Of a stretch of 64,000 bases of DNA, positions 47,446-59,889 are shown in pieces (position 1 is the stretch's first letter; each line of letters opens with the position of its first letter). The stretch lies in assembly GCA_033297075.1 (NCBI GenBank), contig MU858047.1, positions 496,001-560,000 of the forward strand, in the 5' to 3' direction. The notes beneath the pieces are model-generated. The model searched no databases. It was not told the DNA's origin and saw only the letters and a list, made by a program, of their open reading frames with translations. A program made the position numbers and the translations under genes. Origin of the DNA: Rhypophila decipiens (lineage: Eukaryota; Ascomycota; Sordariomycetes; Sordariales; Naviculisporaceae).

Positions 47446-48420
47446 TCATATAACAGTGGCCCCTTGATCAAGCAGAAGCTGGACAGTCTCAATATCACCC
47501 TTGATGACCGAAAGCTGCAGGGCCGTGCGGCCAGACGAGTTGCGAATGTCGAGTGTGGCATTCGACGCGACGAGCACCTGGATTACAGAGTGGTGGCCGT
47601 GACGCGCTGCTAGATGGAGGGCCGTGTCGCCCATGTCGTCACGCAAGTTGACATCCATGCGTCTGCCAAGAAGTGTCTGGACGACATGGGCATGGCCGTA
47701 TTCCGCTGCTAGATGGAGCACCGTCTTTCCCAGCAGACTATCCAGGCCATCTCCCAAGAACAGATCGGGAGCAGGACCGGAAATGTCTTGTTTGGCGTGA
47801 TTAGGTGGGTTGTGGTGGTTTGGTTGAGCTGATAAGACGTTCATGTGATGATCAAAATCTTCTGCGAGACCAGGGATGAAGTTCCTGTGAAGATCTGATG
47901 AGCCTGACTCGGTGCTGCTCAGCTCCAGCGAAGGAGAAGACTGTGCTCTGCCACTGCCGCTGACTAGGTGATAGTTGTCTTGGAATTCGGGAGGGCTACC
48001 CAAGTCATGAAGCTCAGCTAGCAAAGGTGCTGCTGAGTGGTGATGATGACTGTAGCCATACTCATGACCATATCTGGGTTGGCGGTCTTGGTAGCTGGAG
48101 AACCGGCTGCTACGGCGGTCTAGCTGGGGAGACAAGGGCGGTCTCGATGATCTTGTGCTGGGATTGGGCCTGAAGCTCTTGGATGCTAAAGCAGGTAGTG
48201 CAGAGGCAGCGTCTGAGATTGAGGAGCGGTGACGGTGGTGCCGACGGGAGGAAGAGGGATGGCCGCAGCTGCCGCCGGTGGTGATGGAGTTTTGGCGATG
48301 GCCATTGACCCGCCCATGATGTGAATATGATCTGATCTTCTTCACGCCAGAGGCCTCTGTGAGCAGATTCAGACTTCCGCTTGCCGAGGGGTCTGAGCCG
48401 ATCTGGAGTTGAGCTGCCAT
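47446..48420 (-). CDS. Ankyrin-repeat protein
   Basis: Single exon, 324 residues, start ATG at 48420. The first ~215 residues are Ser/His/Arg-rich and disordered (HHRHRSS, HHHHSA). The C-terminal ~100 residues are three ankyrin repeats: GKTVLHLAAEYGHAHVVQTLLGR, MGDTALHLAARHGHHSVIQVLVA and SGRTALQLSVIKGDIETVQLLLD. It resembles the ankyrin half of the bANK regulator at 34680, but I find no basic region in the upstream sequence. It may be a bANK relative that has lost or hides its DNA-binding exon, or a plain ankyrin adaptor. No GTAAGCTTA site lies upstream. Confidence 0.8.
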   Translation of the reverse strand: MAAQLQIGSDPSASGSLNLLTEASGVKKIRSYSHHGRVNGHRQNSITTGGSCGHPSSSRRHHRHRSSISDAASALPALASKSFRPNPSTRSSRPPLSPQLDRRSSRFSSYQDRQPRYGHEYGYSHHHHSAAPLLAELHDLGSPPEFQDNYHLVSGSGRAQSSPSLELSSTESGSSDLHRNFIPGLAEDFDHHMNVLSAQPNHHNPPNHAKQDISGPAPDLFLGDGLDSLLGKTVLHLAAEYGHAHVVQTLLGRRMDVNLRDDMGDTALHLAARHGHHSVIQVLVASNATLDIRNSSGRTALQLSVIKGDIETVQLLLDQGATVI

Positions 48421-49981
48421 ATGAGGCTGCTACCAATGTCCATTGCTCGAGCACAACAGCGAGTCTTCTTCTCTCTCTGTATCAGCCCATCTCTAAAACA
48501 GGGCTCGCAGTACATAAATGGGAAAAGGAGAATGTCGCCATCCATTCTGAAACTCGAACCGGTCCCTTAGCCGACAACGAGACCCCGAGCGGAAAGGCCG
48601 TTCCAGTCCGATCATCACCCCGCCTTGGACCGATGGCCTGCTGCGATGTGTTGCCAATCATCGTGATGTAGCTGTTGCTCGGTCCATGCTTGGCGATGGC
48701 GATGGCGATTATGCGAATCCATTTTGGTGGAACGCGGATAAGCTGATGGACTGTGAGAGTGTTCGCCTGAAAAGGTCCAATGCTGCCAACAATTGGTGAC
48801 TAACCCCGCGTAGTTTTATTTCGTATGCAATATCCAATGTATTAGGTGGGCCGGAGCCGCCAGCCGTCAATGGCCGCGGTTGTTGGTTCCTCCCGATCCC
48901 GGTCAACCTTGCGGGAAAGTCTCACCATTCCCACCTTCCTTTCATAGACGATATCAGTGGGGTGAACCGGCATTCGTAATGATTCACATGCTATAGCTTC
49001 TCAAAGCAGAAGCTTGTTAGCGAAACTCACCGCCATTTTTATTCCGTAGTTGTTACGGAGTAGAACTAGACCTGCAGTCTTTACACCGAGTATGGAGGTT
49101 GAAAGGATCGCCGGATGAAACATCGTACGGAAGGAAGCGCTGGAAGACACTGTAAAAATCTCGGTTGGATATACTGTGAACTTGCCAGGCTAATTTTCGT
49201 GCTAGAGTACAATCGCGGTGTAGTGTATTCCGGAACACCTCTCTCACATCCCCATAACGTCGCCAGGGTGGCATCGCAGGTGCATCGCAGGAGTTACGAG
49301 TTCGCGATCAACGCTGCATCGTGGAGCCAGGCCTCTGCGGGGGCCCTTTTGAGGCTTTTCACCATCTGTGGGATGTCCCTTCCCCGTATACCCCCACCAA
49401 TCGTATAATCGTGTAGCGAACCCTGTACGGGGTATCTACCGTGGATGTGCATCAGAGAGGAAGGTTCGAGGCATGGTATCCGTATTACCGTACGGATGAT
49501 TTTTCGCATACCTGGTAATAATGTTTACCTTACCCCGTACTGTGCAGATGCAATGCAACCCAACATTGCTGACAAAGAGGATGACACTCTTATCTTGGTG
49601 AGATAATCACACACGGGTTGGATGTCGTGGTCGCGCAGACAGGACTCAGCACTTGTATGATCACCACACTCTTCACACGAGCACCCATCTCTGGTTTGTA
49701 CGCGTTGGTCCAATCTGACTGCTCTGTTCGGAGCGTACATGTCGTTGCGATACACCAGACACACCAGAGCGTCCGCACAGCAGTCGTACACTTCGAGTTG
49801 CTGTTGTGGTTTTGGTGGCTTTTAGCGCGTGGAATGCCCAGAGCGCCCTAAGACGCCCCTCCCGCAACCTTAAAGCAACCACAACAATTACTGCGTAGCG
49901 TCGCGGCGCCCAGCCTCCGCAACCGGGTCCGCCTGCTCTTCCGGCCTTGTCGTCGTCACTCGGCCCGACCACGTCGTCGCC
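48421..49981. other. 1.5-kb intergenic region between ankyrin gene and ABCC2
   Basis: Promoters of divergent genes. Contains TTACGGAGTA near 49050, several GTACGG/CCGTAC strings near 49420-49540, and no GTAAGCTTA element. No gene recognised. Confidence 0.4.
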
Positions 49982-52900
49982 ATGAATTCCTCGGCGCCGA
50001 GTCCCATCATTTGCGACGATGCCGCTTTCGGCCCCGTTATCAGCGGCTGTCGTCAAGACTTTGACTTTACACTGGCTTTCCAGCAGTACTTCTTTTCCGT
50101 CGCTCCTTCCATCTTTCTGTTGATTGCTGCCCCGCTCCGCATCCTCATCCTCCGACGCCACGAGGTCAAGCTCGATGGAGGCAACCTTTTGAAATACGCC
50201 AAGCTGGTAAGCCTTCCGTCTCATCATTTACACCGAGAAGTTGATACCATTAGAGATAATTAACTTGACATTTCCCATCGCCTTCCTCGTCACAAAGGCA
50301 ACCATCGCCGTATTCTCCTGTCTCCAATTGGCTCTCCTCGTCCTGTGGGCCTCACGTAAACATGTCCAAGGTGGACGTTCTTCCGCGTTGGCCTCGGTCT
50401 CCTTGTCACTGGCGGCAAGCCTGGCTCTTCTGCCGCTTTCCCACATGGAACATAGCCGCTCACTCCGCCCGTCCTTGTTAGTCTCGGGGTATCTTCTCTT
50501 GACTCTGGTGCTTGATATTGCAACCATCCGCACTTTTTGGTTATCGGCTATCACCGATGAACCCATCAGGGCCACCTTTACGGCGGCTTTTGCCCTGAAG
50601 GGCGTCCTCCTAGGCCTCGAGGCCATGCAAAAGAGAAGATTCTTTCTCACTGCCTACCAGAAGAGGAGTCCCGAGGAGTACAGTGGCCTGTTCGGCCAAG
50701 GGCTGATGTGGTGGCTCAACAGCATCATCTTCTTTGGTGCCAGATACTCGCTGAAGCCAAAGTCACTGTATCCCATCACTGCCGACATGGCTTCGGAAAA
50801 GTTGCATGCCGACTTTAGTGCTATCTGGAACCAGCAAAGGGGGCCAAAATCTCTCAAAAAGGCACTCCTTCGGTTGCTCTGGTGGCCCATCGTGGTTCCC
50901 ATCCTCCCAAGACTCGCACTCTTGGCCTTCACCATGTGCCAACCACTCCTCATCAAGCGCTTGTTGACCTATCTGTCGGATCCAAACCAGATAAAGGACG
51001 CCAAGGTTGGCTATTGGTTGATAGGAGCGACTGCTTTGGTTTATGTTGGCATGGCGGTACGTTTTTGCTCATATCATCTCCTCCCAATATTGGTACTGAC
51101 CTGGATTACGTTACCATAGATTTCTGGGGCAGTTTACTGGCACCGGCACTATCGCTTCATGACCATGATCCGGGGCACTCTTACCACGGCAGTGTACGGA
51201 AAGGCACTTGGGATGAACATCAATGCTTCCACAAGCGCCAAGACGGTGACCTTGATGAGCGCCGACTGTGAACGAATTGTCAGAGGTGTCATGGATTTGC
51301 ACGAGCTCTGGGCAAACATTACCCAAGTTGCCTTGGCCACCTGGTTGGTCGAGGTACAGTTAGGTGTAGCCTGTGTCGCACCAGTTGCCGTGACTTTGAG
51401 TACGTTTTCCAGCAACTTGACAACCTGTCCAGAATCATGGAGGCTGACATGGCTCTAGCAACTGCCTTCTTGACTGGATATGCCACCATGTACACGCCGG
51501 CATTTCAGATGCTGTGGATTGAGAAGCTCGAGTCTAGAATTGGTACGTCTTTTCCCTTCAATGTAGCATTGGACAAGACTGATGAGACATTCAGGCGTCA
51601 CTACTTCCATCCTGGGGGCAATGAAGGCCATCAAGATCAGCAGTCTCACCTCCGACGTCTTGAACCTCTTGAATAAAATGCGTCGCGATGAACTTGCTGC
51701 CGCCTCCAAATTCCGTTTCATCTCCATTATTACTGCCACCATAGGTGAGAAAAAATAACGCCACAAACTCCGCCTCGCGATCGATACTGACTGTAACCTG
51801 GGACAATATAGGATATGCTCCCCAACTCCTGTCCCCGGTGGTCACATTTGCCATGTTTATTGGCATTGCCAGAAGCGGCACAGCCACTCTTGATCCCGCC
51901 CGCATGTTCACTTCGATTTCCTTGCTCTACCTCATTTCCGAGCCCCTCTTCAACCTCTTTGCCGGCATGATGGAGCTCATGTCAGCTATTGGATGTATAG
52001 CCAGAGTAGAGCAGTTTCTTCAGAGCCCCTCTCGCACAGAAAGTCGGACAAATGGCCGCGCTGGCGAAACACGGGCTCATTCCAGCGATGACGAGAAGAA
52101 ATCTGGTTCAAACGCTGAGCTCTCTGGACTCGAAGTCCAGAACCAAGATAAGGCCTGCATTTCTGTCAAGGACGGCTCTTTTGGATGGGAGGATGAGTCT
52201 TCCCTAGTCCTGCGCAACCTGAACTTCTCCGTGTCTGCTGGCGACATTGTATTCGTCAAAGGCCCGGTCGGTTGTGGCAAGTCGACACTGATCAAAGCGC
52301 TCTTGGGAGAAACGCCCGTGTCTAGTGGCCATGTCATGCTTTCTACCATGGAGGTTGCACTCTGCGAACAATCGCCTTTTGTCATGGTACGTTCACCGTA
52401 AACTTGCGACTGGATCATTCATGCTGACCAGCGCATCTCCAGAACCTCTCCATCCGCAACAATATTACCTATTCTTCCGCTTTCGACGCAGATCTCTATG
52501 CCACTGTCATTGACTGCTGTCAACTGCGGCCCGATCTAGCGTCTATGGAGAACGGCGACAGGACGATTGTCGGAAGCAAGGGATTTTCTCTCAGTGCTGG
52601 TCAAAGACAGCGTGTTGTAAGTGTAGCCCTACCAATCACCCCACCAACCCGCTTTGTTTACTTCCCCCTTAAATCTTGGCAGGGGCTCCCATCCCAGTGA
52701 CCCACACACTGACTATATGTTAGGCACTTGCCCGAGCCGTCTATTCCCGCAAGAGAATTGCTCTCCTTGATGACGTGTTCAGTCAGCTGGATGCAGACAC
52801 ATCGGGTATTATCAGCAGTCGACTCATCAGCCCCAACGGGCTGTTCAGGCGCTGGGGAACCACTGTTATCCTTACTTCCTCCTCGGACCGGTTCCTGCCC

Positions 52901-54965
52901 TACGCTAACAGTGTCATTGAACTGAACGAAGCTGGAGAAATTGTCCGACAAGGCACCGCCAAAGACATCCAGACACCTCTTGACCCTCTGATTTCTGACG
53001 TCACCCCTTTCCCCCAATCCACACCAGAAGTTTCTTCCAATGCGACCAATCCTCTCATCAAAAAGGCAGACGATTTGGAAGTATCCCTTGCCAAAATAGA
53101 GACTGAAGCAACAGATGATTCCGATGCAACCACGCTTGAGGAGCGCCCGCCGTCTGACATCTCAGTCTACAAGTACTACCTGCAATCCGTCAACTGGAAG
53201 AGAGCGCTCATTTTCATGATCTTCCAGACATGTCTGGCCTTTTTGTCTTCCTTCCCGGTCGTCTGGCTAAAGTGGTGGACGGACGAGAGCCCAGCGCTGT
53301 GGGACAACAGGACGTCATATTACATTGGCATCTACGCCGCTCTGCAAGGCGCAGGGCTTGTAGCTTCGGGACTAGTCACTTGGTGGACTCTGAATATCCT
53401 CGCTGTGGCGATTGGCTTCCGTCTTCATGAGGTCTTGTCCGGCACTGTTATGGGGTCTACTCTCCAGCTATTCAGCTCGACGGATAGTGGCTCTATTTTG
53501 AACAGATTCACCCAGGATATTCAGCTCGCGGATATTCAACTTCCGCTGTCGCTTCAGATTGTCGTTACCAATTTGTTGACACTTGTCGCCCAGGCTGGGC
53601 TGATCGCCTCGGTGTCTCCCTGGATTGCGCTGAGCTACCCTGTTCTCTTGGCCGTCTTTTATCTGATACCCAAGTACTACGTGCGCACGGCACGACAGAT
53701 GCGGACACTGGACCTGGAAGAGAAAGCACCGCTGTATGCTCAGTTCCTCGAAACCCTGGAAGGCATGTCCACCATTCGCGCATTCTCATGGTTACATGCA
53801 TCATCGCAGCATAATTACAAGCTTGTCGACAAGTCGCAGAAGCCGTTCTATTTGATGTATGTGATTCAGAAATGGCTTGGTCTCGTCCTCGACTTTGCCG
53901 TGGCTTGTCTGGCTACCCTAGTTGTCGGGGTGGCCGTTGCATTGCGCGAGACGGTCTCGCCTGGGTTCACCGGTGTCTCATTGACTCAAGTCGTGTCGTT
54001 CACTTCATATCTCAAGATGATGATTCTCTTTTGGGCGCAACTCCAGACGGCCATGGCGGCGGTGGAAAGAATACGAAATTTTAGCCGGGATACCGAGACG
54101 GAAGAGGATCGTTCTGACAGTCCTCGGCTTGAACCACCTGCTAGTTGGCCCGCCCGGGGAGATGTGCAAATTGAGAAATTGTCTGCGAGGTATGTGGCCG
54201 ATGCCAAGGCCGCGACGCTTGATGGCGTCAGTCTGGAGATCAAAGCGGGAGAACATGTGGGTATTTGTGGCCGTACAGGAAGCGGCAAGACATCGCTTGT
54301 TTTGGCTATGATGAGGTTGTTGGATCCGTCGGAGGGAAGTATCAAGATTGATGGGCTGGATATCGCGTCTGTCCCGAGGGACATGGTTCGTTCGAGGATT
54401 GTCGGTGTTGCCGAAGAACCGTTCTTCTTTCCGGGAAGTGTCGGGCTTAATTTGGATCCGCATAGGGTGGCGACTGATGAGCAGATCATCCAGGCACTTT
54501 TGGAGGTTAAGCTCTGGGGCGTCTTTGAAGAGAGCGGAGGGCTGGATGGGAATTTGGTTCGAGAAAAGTTGAGTCATGGACAGAGACAGCTTTTGAGCAT
54601 CGCGAGGGGACTGTTGAGGGATGCGAGGATTTATATCCTTGATGAGGTTACTAGCAGGTATGTTTTCCGCCTTCATGTTGAGATGCTATTCATTTTAGTC
54701 GCTGGCTTTGCTAACCATACTGTGTCGCTTTGTAAACAGTCTGGACGCCGAGGCAGAAAAGACGATCAACCGCATCATCGAGACTCGTCTGAAGGGCCGT
54801 ACGGTCATATCGGTCGTGCACAAGATGGACTCAGCTCTTGAATTCCAGAAGATTGTGGTCATGGAAAAGGGCAAGGTCATCGAGTTTGATGACCCTGCGA
54901 GTCTCATGTCGCGGCCGTCCAAGTTTCGGGAGTTGGTCACCTCGGATCGGTCTAGTTCGGCGTGA
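49982..54965 (+). CDS. ABCC-type (MRP) multidrug exporter 2
   Basis: Nine exons: 49982-50206, 50256-51056, 51120-51399, 51459-51542, 51595-51744, 51812-52386, 52443-52616, 52724-54657, 54740-54965; 1482 residues. The N-terminus has the standard fungal ABCC form (FGPVISGCRQDFDFTLAFQQ…). NBD1: GPVGCGKS, LSAGQ, LLDDVFSQLD. NBD2: GRTGSGKT, LSHGQRQL, ILDEVTSSLD, the last split by intron 8. Exports conjugates or toxic metabolites across the plasma or vacuolar membrane. It is intron-rich compared with ABCC1, so the two are not recent duplicates. Lying past the last GTAAGCTTA site, it may be outside the cluster or be a self-protection pump at its edge. Confidence 0.92.
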
Positions 54966-57914
54966 GAATCCCGGGAGGAGGCAGACTCTGTATTCAGGTA
55001 CCTAGTGAGGCGCACTATGGAATGGGTTCGAGAGTTCAAAGGTAGTTGCGCAATTACTTTACAGGCTGGTCTCATGTGGGTTTAATTCGTGGGTTTGAGG
55101 TTCAAGTGTTGATAAATTCCCGCCATAAATATAAACCAATTTCCTTGAGACTTCCAACAGATTGATACAATTGACAAGTTCATGATATCGCTCATTTGGG
55201 ACTTGAGGCTTCCTCGGAGCCGTGGTACTCTGGTTGGCAGCTCAAGGCAAGCCGCCAGGGTTAGGGTTGTGGGTACATAGTACATCACACGGCAGTACAA
55301 ACCAGCATTATTACCAACCGGTATTTAGACTACAAACAAATTGCGAGCTAGCACATACGACTACAGTACATCTCGCTCCAATCGATTTTGAACCATCCCA
55401 AAATGCGGTAGCCCGTCGGCAGGGGGCGGCTACACTGAACCCCTGGTCGGTATGTACAACACTGAGCTGAGGTCTGAGACTACGGTAGGAAGATATTGGT
55501 TATGTCTCACACAGATAATCTGCCTGGGCTTGACCTGCTGGTCGCGCCAAGAGTCGGAATCAACTCAGCCCACCTCGACTTGAACCCGTATTTTGACAAC
55601 GTCCAGTCGAGCTGCATCGGTTTGGCTTGTGGAGTCACGCAAGGTTAGAGACGGGCTTGCCTCGTCCCATCTCACTCTCGATCTTGTCCTCGACTCAAGT
55701 CTAGATCTGTTTCACCCCGGACACCACCCTTCTGCCAAGGATCCTATCAAATGTCCATCTACTCACCGGTTTTTAAAAAAGAAATTCAGGGTTCAAGCAA
55801 AAAGGGAAAGAAAAGACAGGATGGGCCCAGTCGCTCGATCGGATCATGCGCATGCGTCACATTAGATCTCTTGAGCTCAAGCGAGATGCATGTAAGCATT
55901 ACATCGATGTGTCTGCATCGATGATCGATGCATGTATGCATACTCTATCTTATCCGTATGATTGGTTATACAACCCCCAGCACTGCGGGCAAGCAAGCTG
56001 AAGAGAGGCCGGTGTGGATTATCACCGAACCACAAGAATCCCCAGATTTTTCAAGTGCTTCATCGGGCCTAGTGTCGGCACTTGGGGGTGTGGTGCTGGG
56101 GTGATACAGGTGCCGTGAATGGGTTTCTCCGGCAGGCAGGTTTCTGCCCGCTGGCCCCGCTCTGCTGGTTCTTGTTGCGTTGTGAGTGAGGCAAGTAGAT
56201 CTTGATGAGGGCGCTGCACCCGCATGCGCTATTGATGCAGGGTCGTGTCGTCACAAACCCCTCCGGCTGAATCCGTCTCGGCTCGACATGTCACATAATT
56301 AGCGCGCAAACCGTAGATGGTTTCGTGGTGGCTTGCTGCAGCCTTGGGCCAATGATATCAGACTACAGGACGGTTTCCAGACCTGCTCACTCCTGCGCAT
56401 CAGGTTGTTCGTCTTTTCGTCTGTAATCACGCTCAACGATGAGGCTTGAGAGCGACGGAGAGATAATTGTGTGATGGGAAAGGATTGCAATATCAGACGA
56501 GATCGACTTTGTTCAGTTTGGCAGAGCAAGCTTATGTAGCAAAGGTAGATTCTAAAAAAGGAATGAAGCTTACTTATAGCGAAAATGCAGAGCTACGCCG
56601 GCTAGTCGACAGACTCGGAGATGGCGCGGAAAGTAACGTAAATTTTGCATATTTTACACTGCAGCCCACTTCAAAGAAGAGAAAAGTCTGCTGCCCTCAA
56701 GCAAAGCTGAGATTTTGATTCTTATTTGCTGGCGTGTGACTGACACGCATTTCTTTTCACTTCGTATTATCATTGACGGCATGTTGCGATATTTTCTCAT
56801 TGCTTTTTTTCAAAGGAAGAATTTGTGGCGTTGCTGCTGGGCCGCGAACCTTCTTTCGTGTTTTTATCTGTTTTTGCAACCCATATGAGAATTCATGCGT
56901 TTTTACTTGACGAGAAGTACCCTATGAGTCTGGATGTGGCTGGCGCTAGAGCTTGATATAATGATATCCAAAAGGCTAGACGCTTCTTCTTCACCTCGGG
57001 CAGACCTCTGCCCGGACTCGCTCGGTTGGGTGTCTCTGCTGACGAGGGTTGACTCTACTAGCGGCATTATATTCAAACCTACATGTATACTCCGCACCTG
57101 CCTGGTAGTTGGTGAAAATGTCTTGAAGGCGCAACCCTCGTTGTTGGCCAGCATTCGTCCGTCACGATGGATGATGCTATCCTGATCACAAGTTCACAAC
57201 TTGTTGCTGGGTATTCATCTTCAGCTCCAGCCGTCCGGTCGCTACCCACCATCACATTGCCAAGCAAATACCAATGATGGTGGTTGCAGAGGAGAGGAAG
57301 GCCACAAGGCTAAATCCAATCGTTATTGGCAGCCTCGAACTGGCGCTACTAGTATGTCTCAGCCTGACCGGTCTCTTAGGTAATTTGCGAGGTAGAAATG
57401 GCAGAAAGAAACCAATGATATTATATGCCGCAGCTCCAATCCTGGTTAACTCAAGGCCTCTGGAGCAGATCAAGGCACCGGTGAGATCGGCAGACCACAG
57501 ATCCGCGATCGGGGTGCGCGAACGCCTGCATGTGATCTAGACTGGGCCGAACAGGTACATACGCCGGTTTCTTTACCTGCAGTGCAAATCAATATTCTAG
57601 TAAGATGCATCTCCTTACTGTCTTGCAACCAATTCAACATCGCAGCTCACTTACACGGAGAATCAGAAATGTTCGATTTTGCAACCTCTTCATTATTCTC
57701 GTTTGTTTGAGCCAAACTGGGCATAGCAACTCTGTCACGACTCACGAACAAAGGCGCGAAGAACTTGTATATATTGCCGGGCATTCCCCCTGTTTTTTTC
57801 CTGCGATGCTATTCAAATCCATGCTCCAACTCCTTCATCATTCCCATCACAGTACCTTATCAACTCTCATCTACTCAATCTAGCACTCGCCCAGCTCAAA
57901 CTTCCTTGACAGCC
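54966..57914. other. 2.9-kb gene-poor interval
   Basis: No gene is supported. Seen: GGGTTAGGGTT at 55258-55268, an ATGCAT/ATCGATG-rich block at about 55880-55940, two AAGCTTA strings at 56528-56575 close together, and a minus-strand reading (about 57252-57538) with hydrophobic segments but no start codon or family match. Confidence 0.4.
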
Positions 57915-58730
57915 ATGTTCTTCACAAACGCTGCTATCCTTGGTCTTGCCGCAATGGTTGCCGCCCAGGGCAATTCAGACTTTGGGCATTGCGACCATAA
58001 CGCATGTCTCCAGCAAGTCCATCGAGCGGCAGCTGGGCATGGAACAGGCTACGCCGACTGTTCTTCGTTCCTCAGTGTCACCGTCACACCCGCAGCTTCC
58101 ACCACCACAGTGGTCGATACCGTGACCGTGACCACCACCACCGTTGTCGGCGCCGGTGGCCCTGTCCTCCGTGCTCGTCGACATGCCGCCCGTGTCGTAG
58201 CCCCCCGCCAGGTGACCGCCACTCCCACTGCCATCCCCGCCTACGCCAGCGGCTGCACCGCCAACCCCACTGCCTACGCCAGCGCCTGCTCCTGCATCGG
58301 GGTTCCCGGAGGCGCCACCACCACGGCCCCGGCTCCTCCCGACTCGACCGCCTTCTCGACGATCACGACCACCGAGACGGTCACCTCCACGTCCAGCCCA
58401 CCGGCGCCGCAGCTCACCGTCTTGAGTTACGACACTGCCCCGGGCTACTGCGGAGACGCACCATACAACCCACCCCCACAGGTCATCACCACCAACGGGT
58501 GCGCAAGTATCAACTCGAATAACGCTGGCTTCGGCACGTACGTTGCGGCCCCGGGTTGCACTTGTGTGGTCGAGTTCTACTCTTCCGCGGACTGCTCAGG
58601 CCCGCTCAACACCGATCCCTCGCCGCAGGACCCGACAAGCAATACCTGCTATAATAGGTTTAATCCATATGGACCTGTGCCTATAATCAACTTTAACTCT
58701 GTCAAGCTGGTTTGTACAGGTACTTGTTAA
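57915..58730 (+). CDS. Secreted Ser/Thr-rich cell-surface-type protein
   Basis: Single exon, 271 residues. Signal peptide MFFTNAAILGLAAMVAAQ, then a Cys-containing N-terminal block (CDHNACLQQVHRAAAGHG…CSSFLSVTVTP), a Thr/Val-rich stalk likely to be O-glycosylated, and a Cys-rich C-terminal domain (YCGDAPYNPPPQ…CASINSNN…CTCVVEFYSSADCSG…CYNRF). This is the layout of extracellular proteins common in filamentous ascomycetes, of unknown function. No GPI signal at the end. The start at 57915 is set by the signal peptide; a longer in-frame reading upstream lacks one. Confidence 0.82.
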   Translation: MFFTNAAILGLAAMVAAQGNSDFGHCDHNACLQQVHRAAAGHGTGYADCSSFLSVTVTPAASTTTVVDTVTVTTTTVVGAGGPVLRARRHAARVVAPRQVTATPTAIPAYASGCTANPTAYASACSCIGVPGGATTTAPAPPDSTAFSTITTTETVTSTSSPPAPQLTVLSYDTAPGYCGDAPYNPPPQVITTNGCASINSNNAGFGTYVAAPGCTCVVEFYSSADCSGPLNTDPSPQDPTSNTCYNRFNPYGPVPIINFNSVKLVCTGTC

Positions 58731-58844
58731 GAGTACATGCGAGGCATCACGTATTCGGGGGTTTTCTTTTCTATAGGGGCATACATAGTATGGTAGTACC
58801 ACGGAAGGGGAGGAAATATCATGAGCTACTAGGTTTCCATGATG

Positions 58845-59072
58845 GGGGGGGGGGGGGGGGGGGAGATATAAAGAGTTACAATTGAAGTTGGGCAGGGGGG
58901 TATATTGAATATCCAACAAAAGATAGNNNNNNNNNNCCCCACCACCGACCGCGCCCAGCCCCGCCAGCTCGCCCCCCGCCGCCCGGCCCCGCCCCGCGCC
59001 CCCCCCCCCAGATATAAAGAGTTACTAGTGAAGTAGGGCAGGGGGCTATAGTCTATATCCCACAACAGATTC
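58845..59072. other. Assembly gap flanked by a duplicated segment
   Basis: A poly-G run (about 58845-58862) leads into GATATAAAGAGTTAC…, then 10 N at 58927-58936, then an unusual C-only/GC block ending in poly-C at 59000-59009, then the GATATAAAGAGTTAC… segment again (59011-59072, about 80% identical by eye). The sequence around the gap is unreliable. Confidence 0.9.
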
Positions 59073-59889
59073 TTTTCGTTGTTTTTTTAGTGGGTGCCAG
59101 CCCGTGGCACCCCAGCTCTAGTCAGGAGGAGTAAGGACCTCAGAGGTTTTTTACTCCTCAACACACTCTTTTTGTTGGAGGAATTCAACACATTACCCCC
59201 AAGCTCCTGAGTTGACCGTGCTCACAACGACTCGTACGGTCAGGCCCAAGGGCCTGGCCAGCCATTGTGACCATGACAATGCCTTCTTTTTGGTTGTTGA
59301 TTTGGTTGTTTTAGTCCTCGCAGTGCGCCCTGCTCGTCTTTACTAGGTTTATAGTAAACCGTCAGATCAAATCGCTCACTTATAACTTTGTTCTTTGTCC
59401 ATATTAGTCCTGCTCTAATACCGCATACTCTCTTTGAAGTAGGCTCTAAACTGTTCTGCTTTAAGGCAAGGAATAGGGTGGCGAATAGTAATATTAGCTC
59501 ATCAAATACGTTAGTCTATCTATTGCACTTTAACAGCGTTATATAGTACTTGTAGCCCTACTCCTTGCCTTAGAGCAGTTAGTTCAGATCACACTTCAAA
59601 GACTAAAGATCATGAGGTAACCTATATCCGGAATCAATATTACTATTTCCTTTGGAGTTTAGCGCTCGAATTGAATAATAGAATAAACGAATTACTAGTT
59701 TGTATACTAGCTTCTTATTATAAGATCATAAAAGTGTGTTCAAAGTTGGAGTTGCAGAAAGTAATGGTAATTATATTTCTTTTCTAATGCCATTTGTGGC
59801 TAGAGTTTTGGGGGTGCTGGTGGTCAAGTTCAAGAATGCCAATCGTTTTCTTTCCATCTCCTCAGCATTACACTCGGAAAAAACCACTT
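59073..59889. other. AT-rich, TA-dinucleotide-rich relic sequence
   Basis: About 59390-59780 is AT-rich with many TA/TAG steps, consistent with RIP-type mutation of an old repeat. It contains an imperfect inverted repeat: GCTTTAAGGCAAGGAATAGGG near 59459 and CCCTACTCCTTGCCTTAGAGC near 59557. No open gene. Confidence 0.45.

Noticed and set aside
47446..48460. A second bANK regulator
   Set aside because: Ankyrin repeats are clear, but no QNR-type basic region was found in the minus-strand frames just upstream of 48420.
56467..56718. Short + strand reading ending in a KKRKV-like basic patch
   Set aside because: No start context, no family match and no partner exons; probably chance.
57252..57538. 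Minus-strand reading with hydrophobic stretches (ICSRGLELTRIGAAAYNIIG)
   Set aside because: No ATG at the beginning, no flanking exon found and no recognised family; possibly a fragment of a lost membrane protein.
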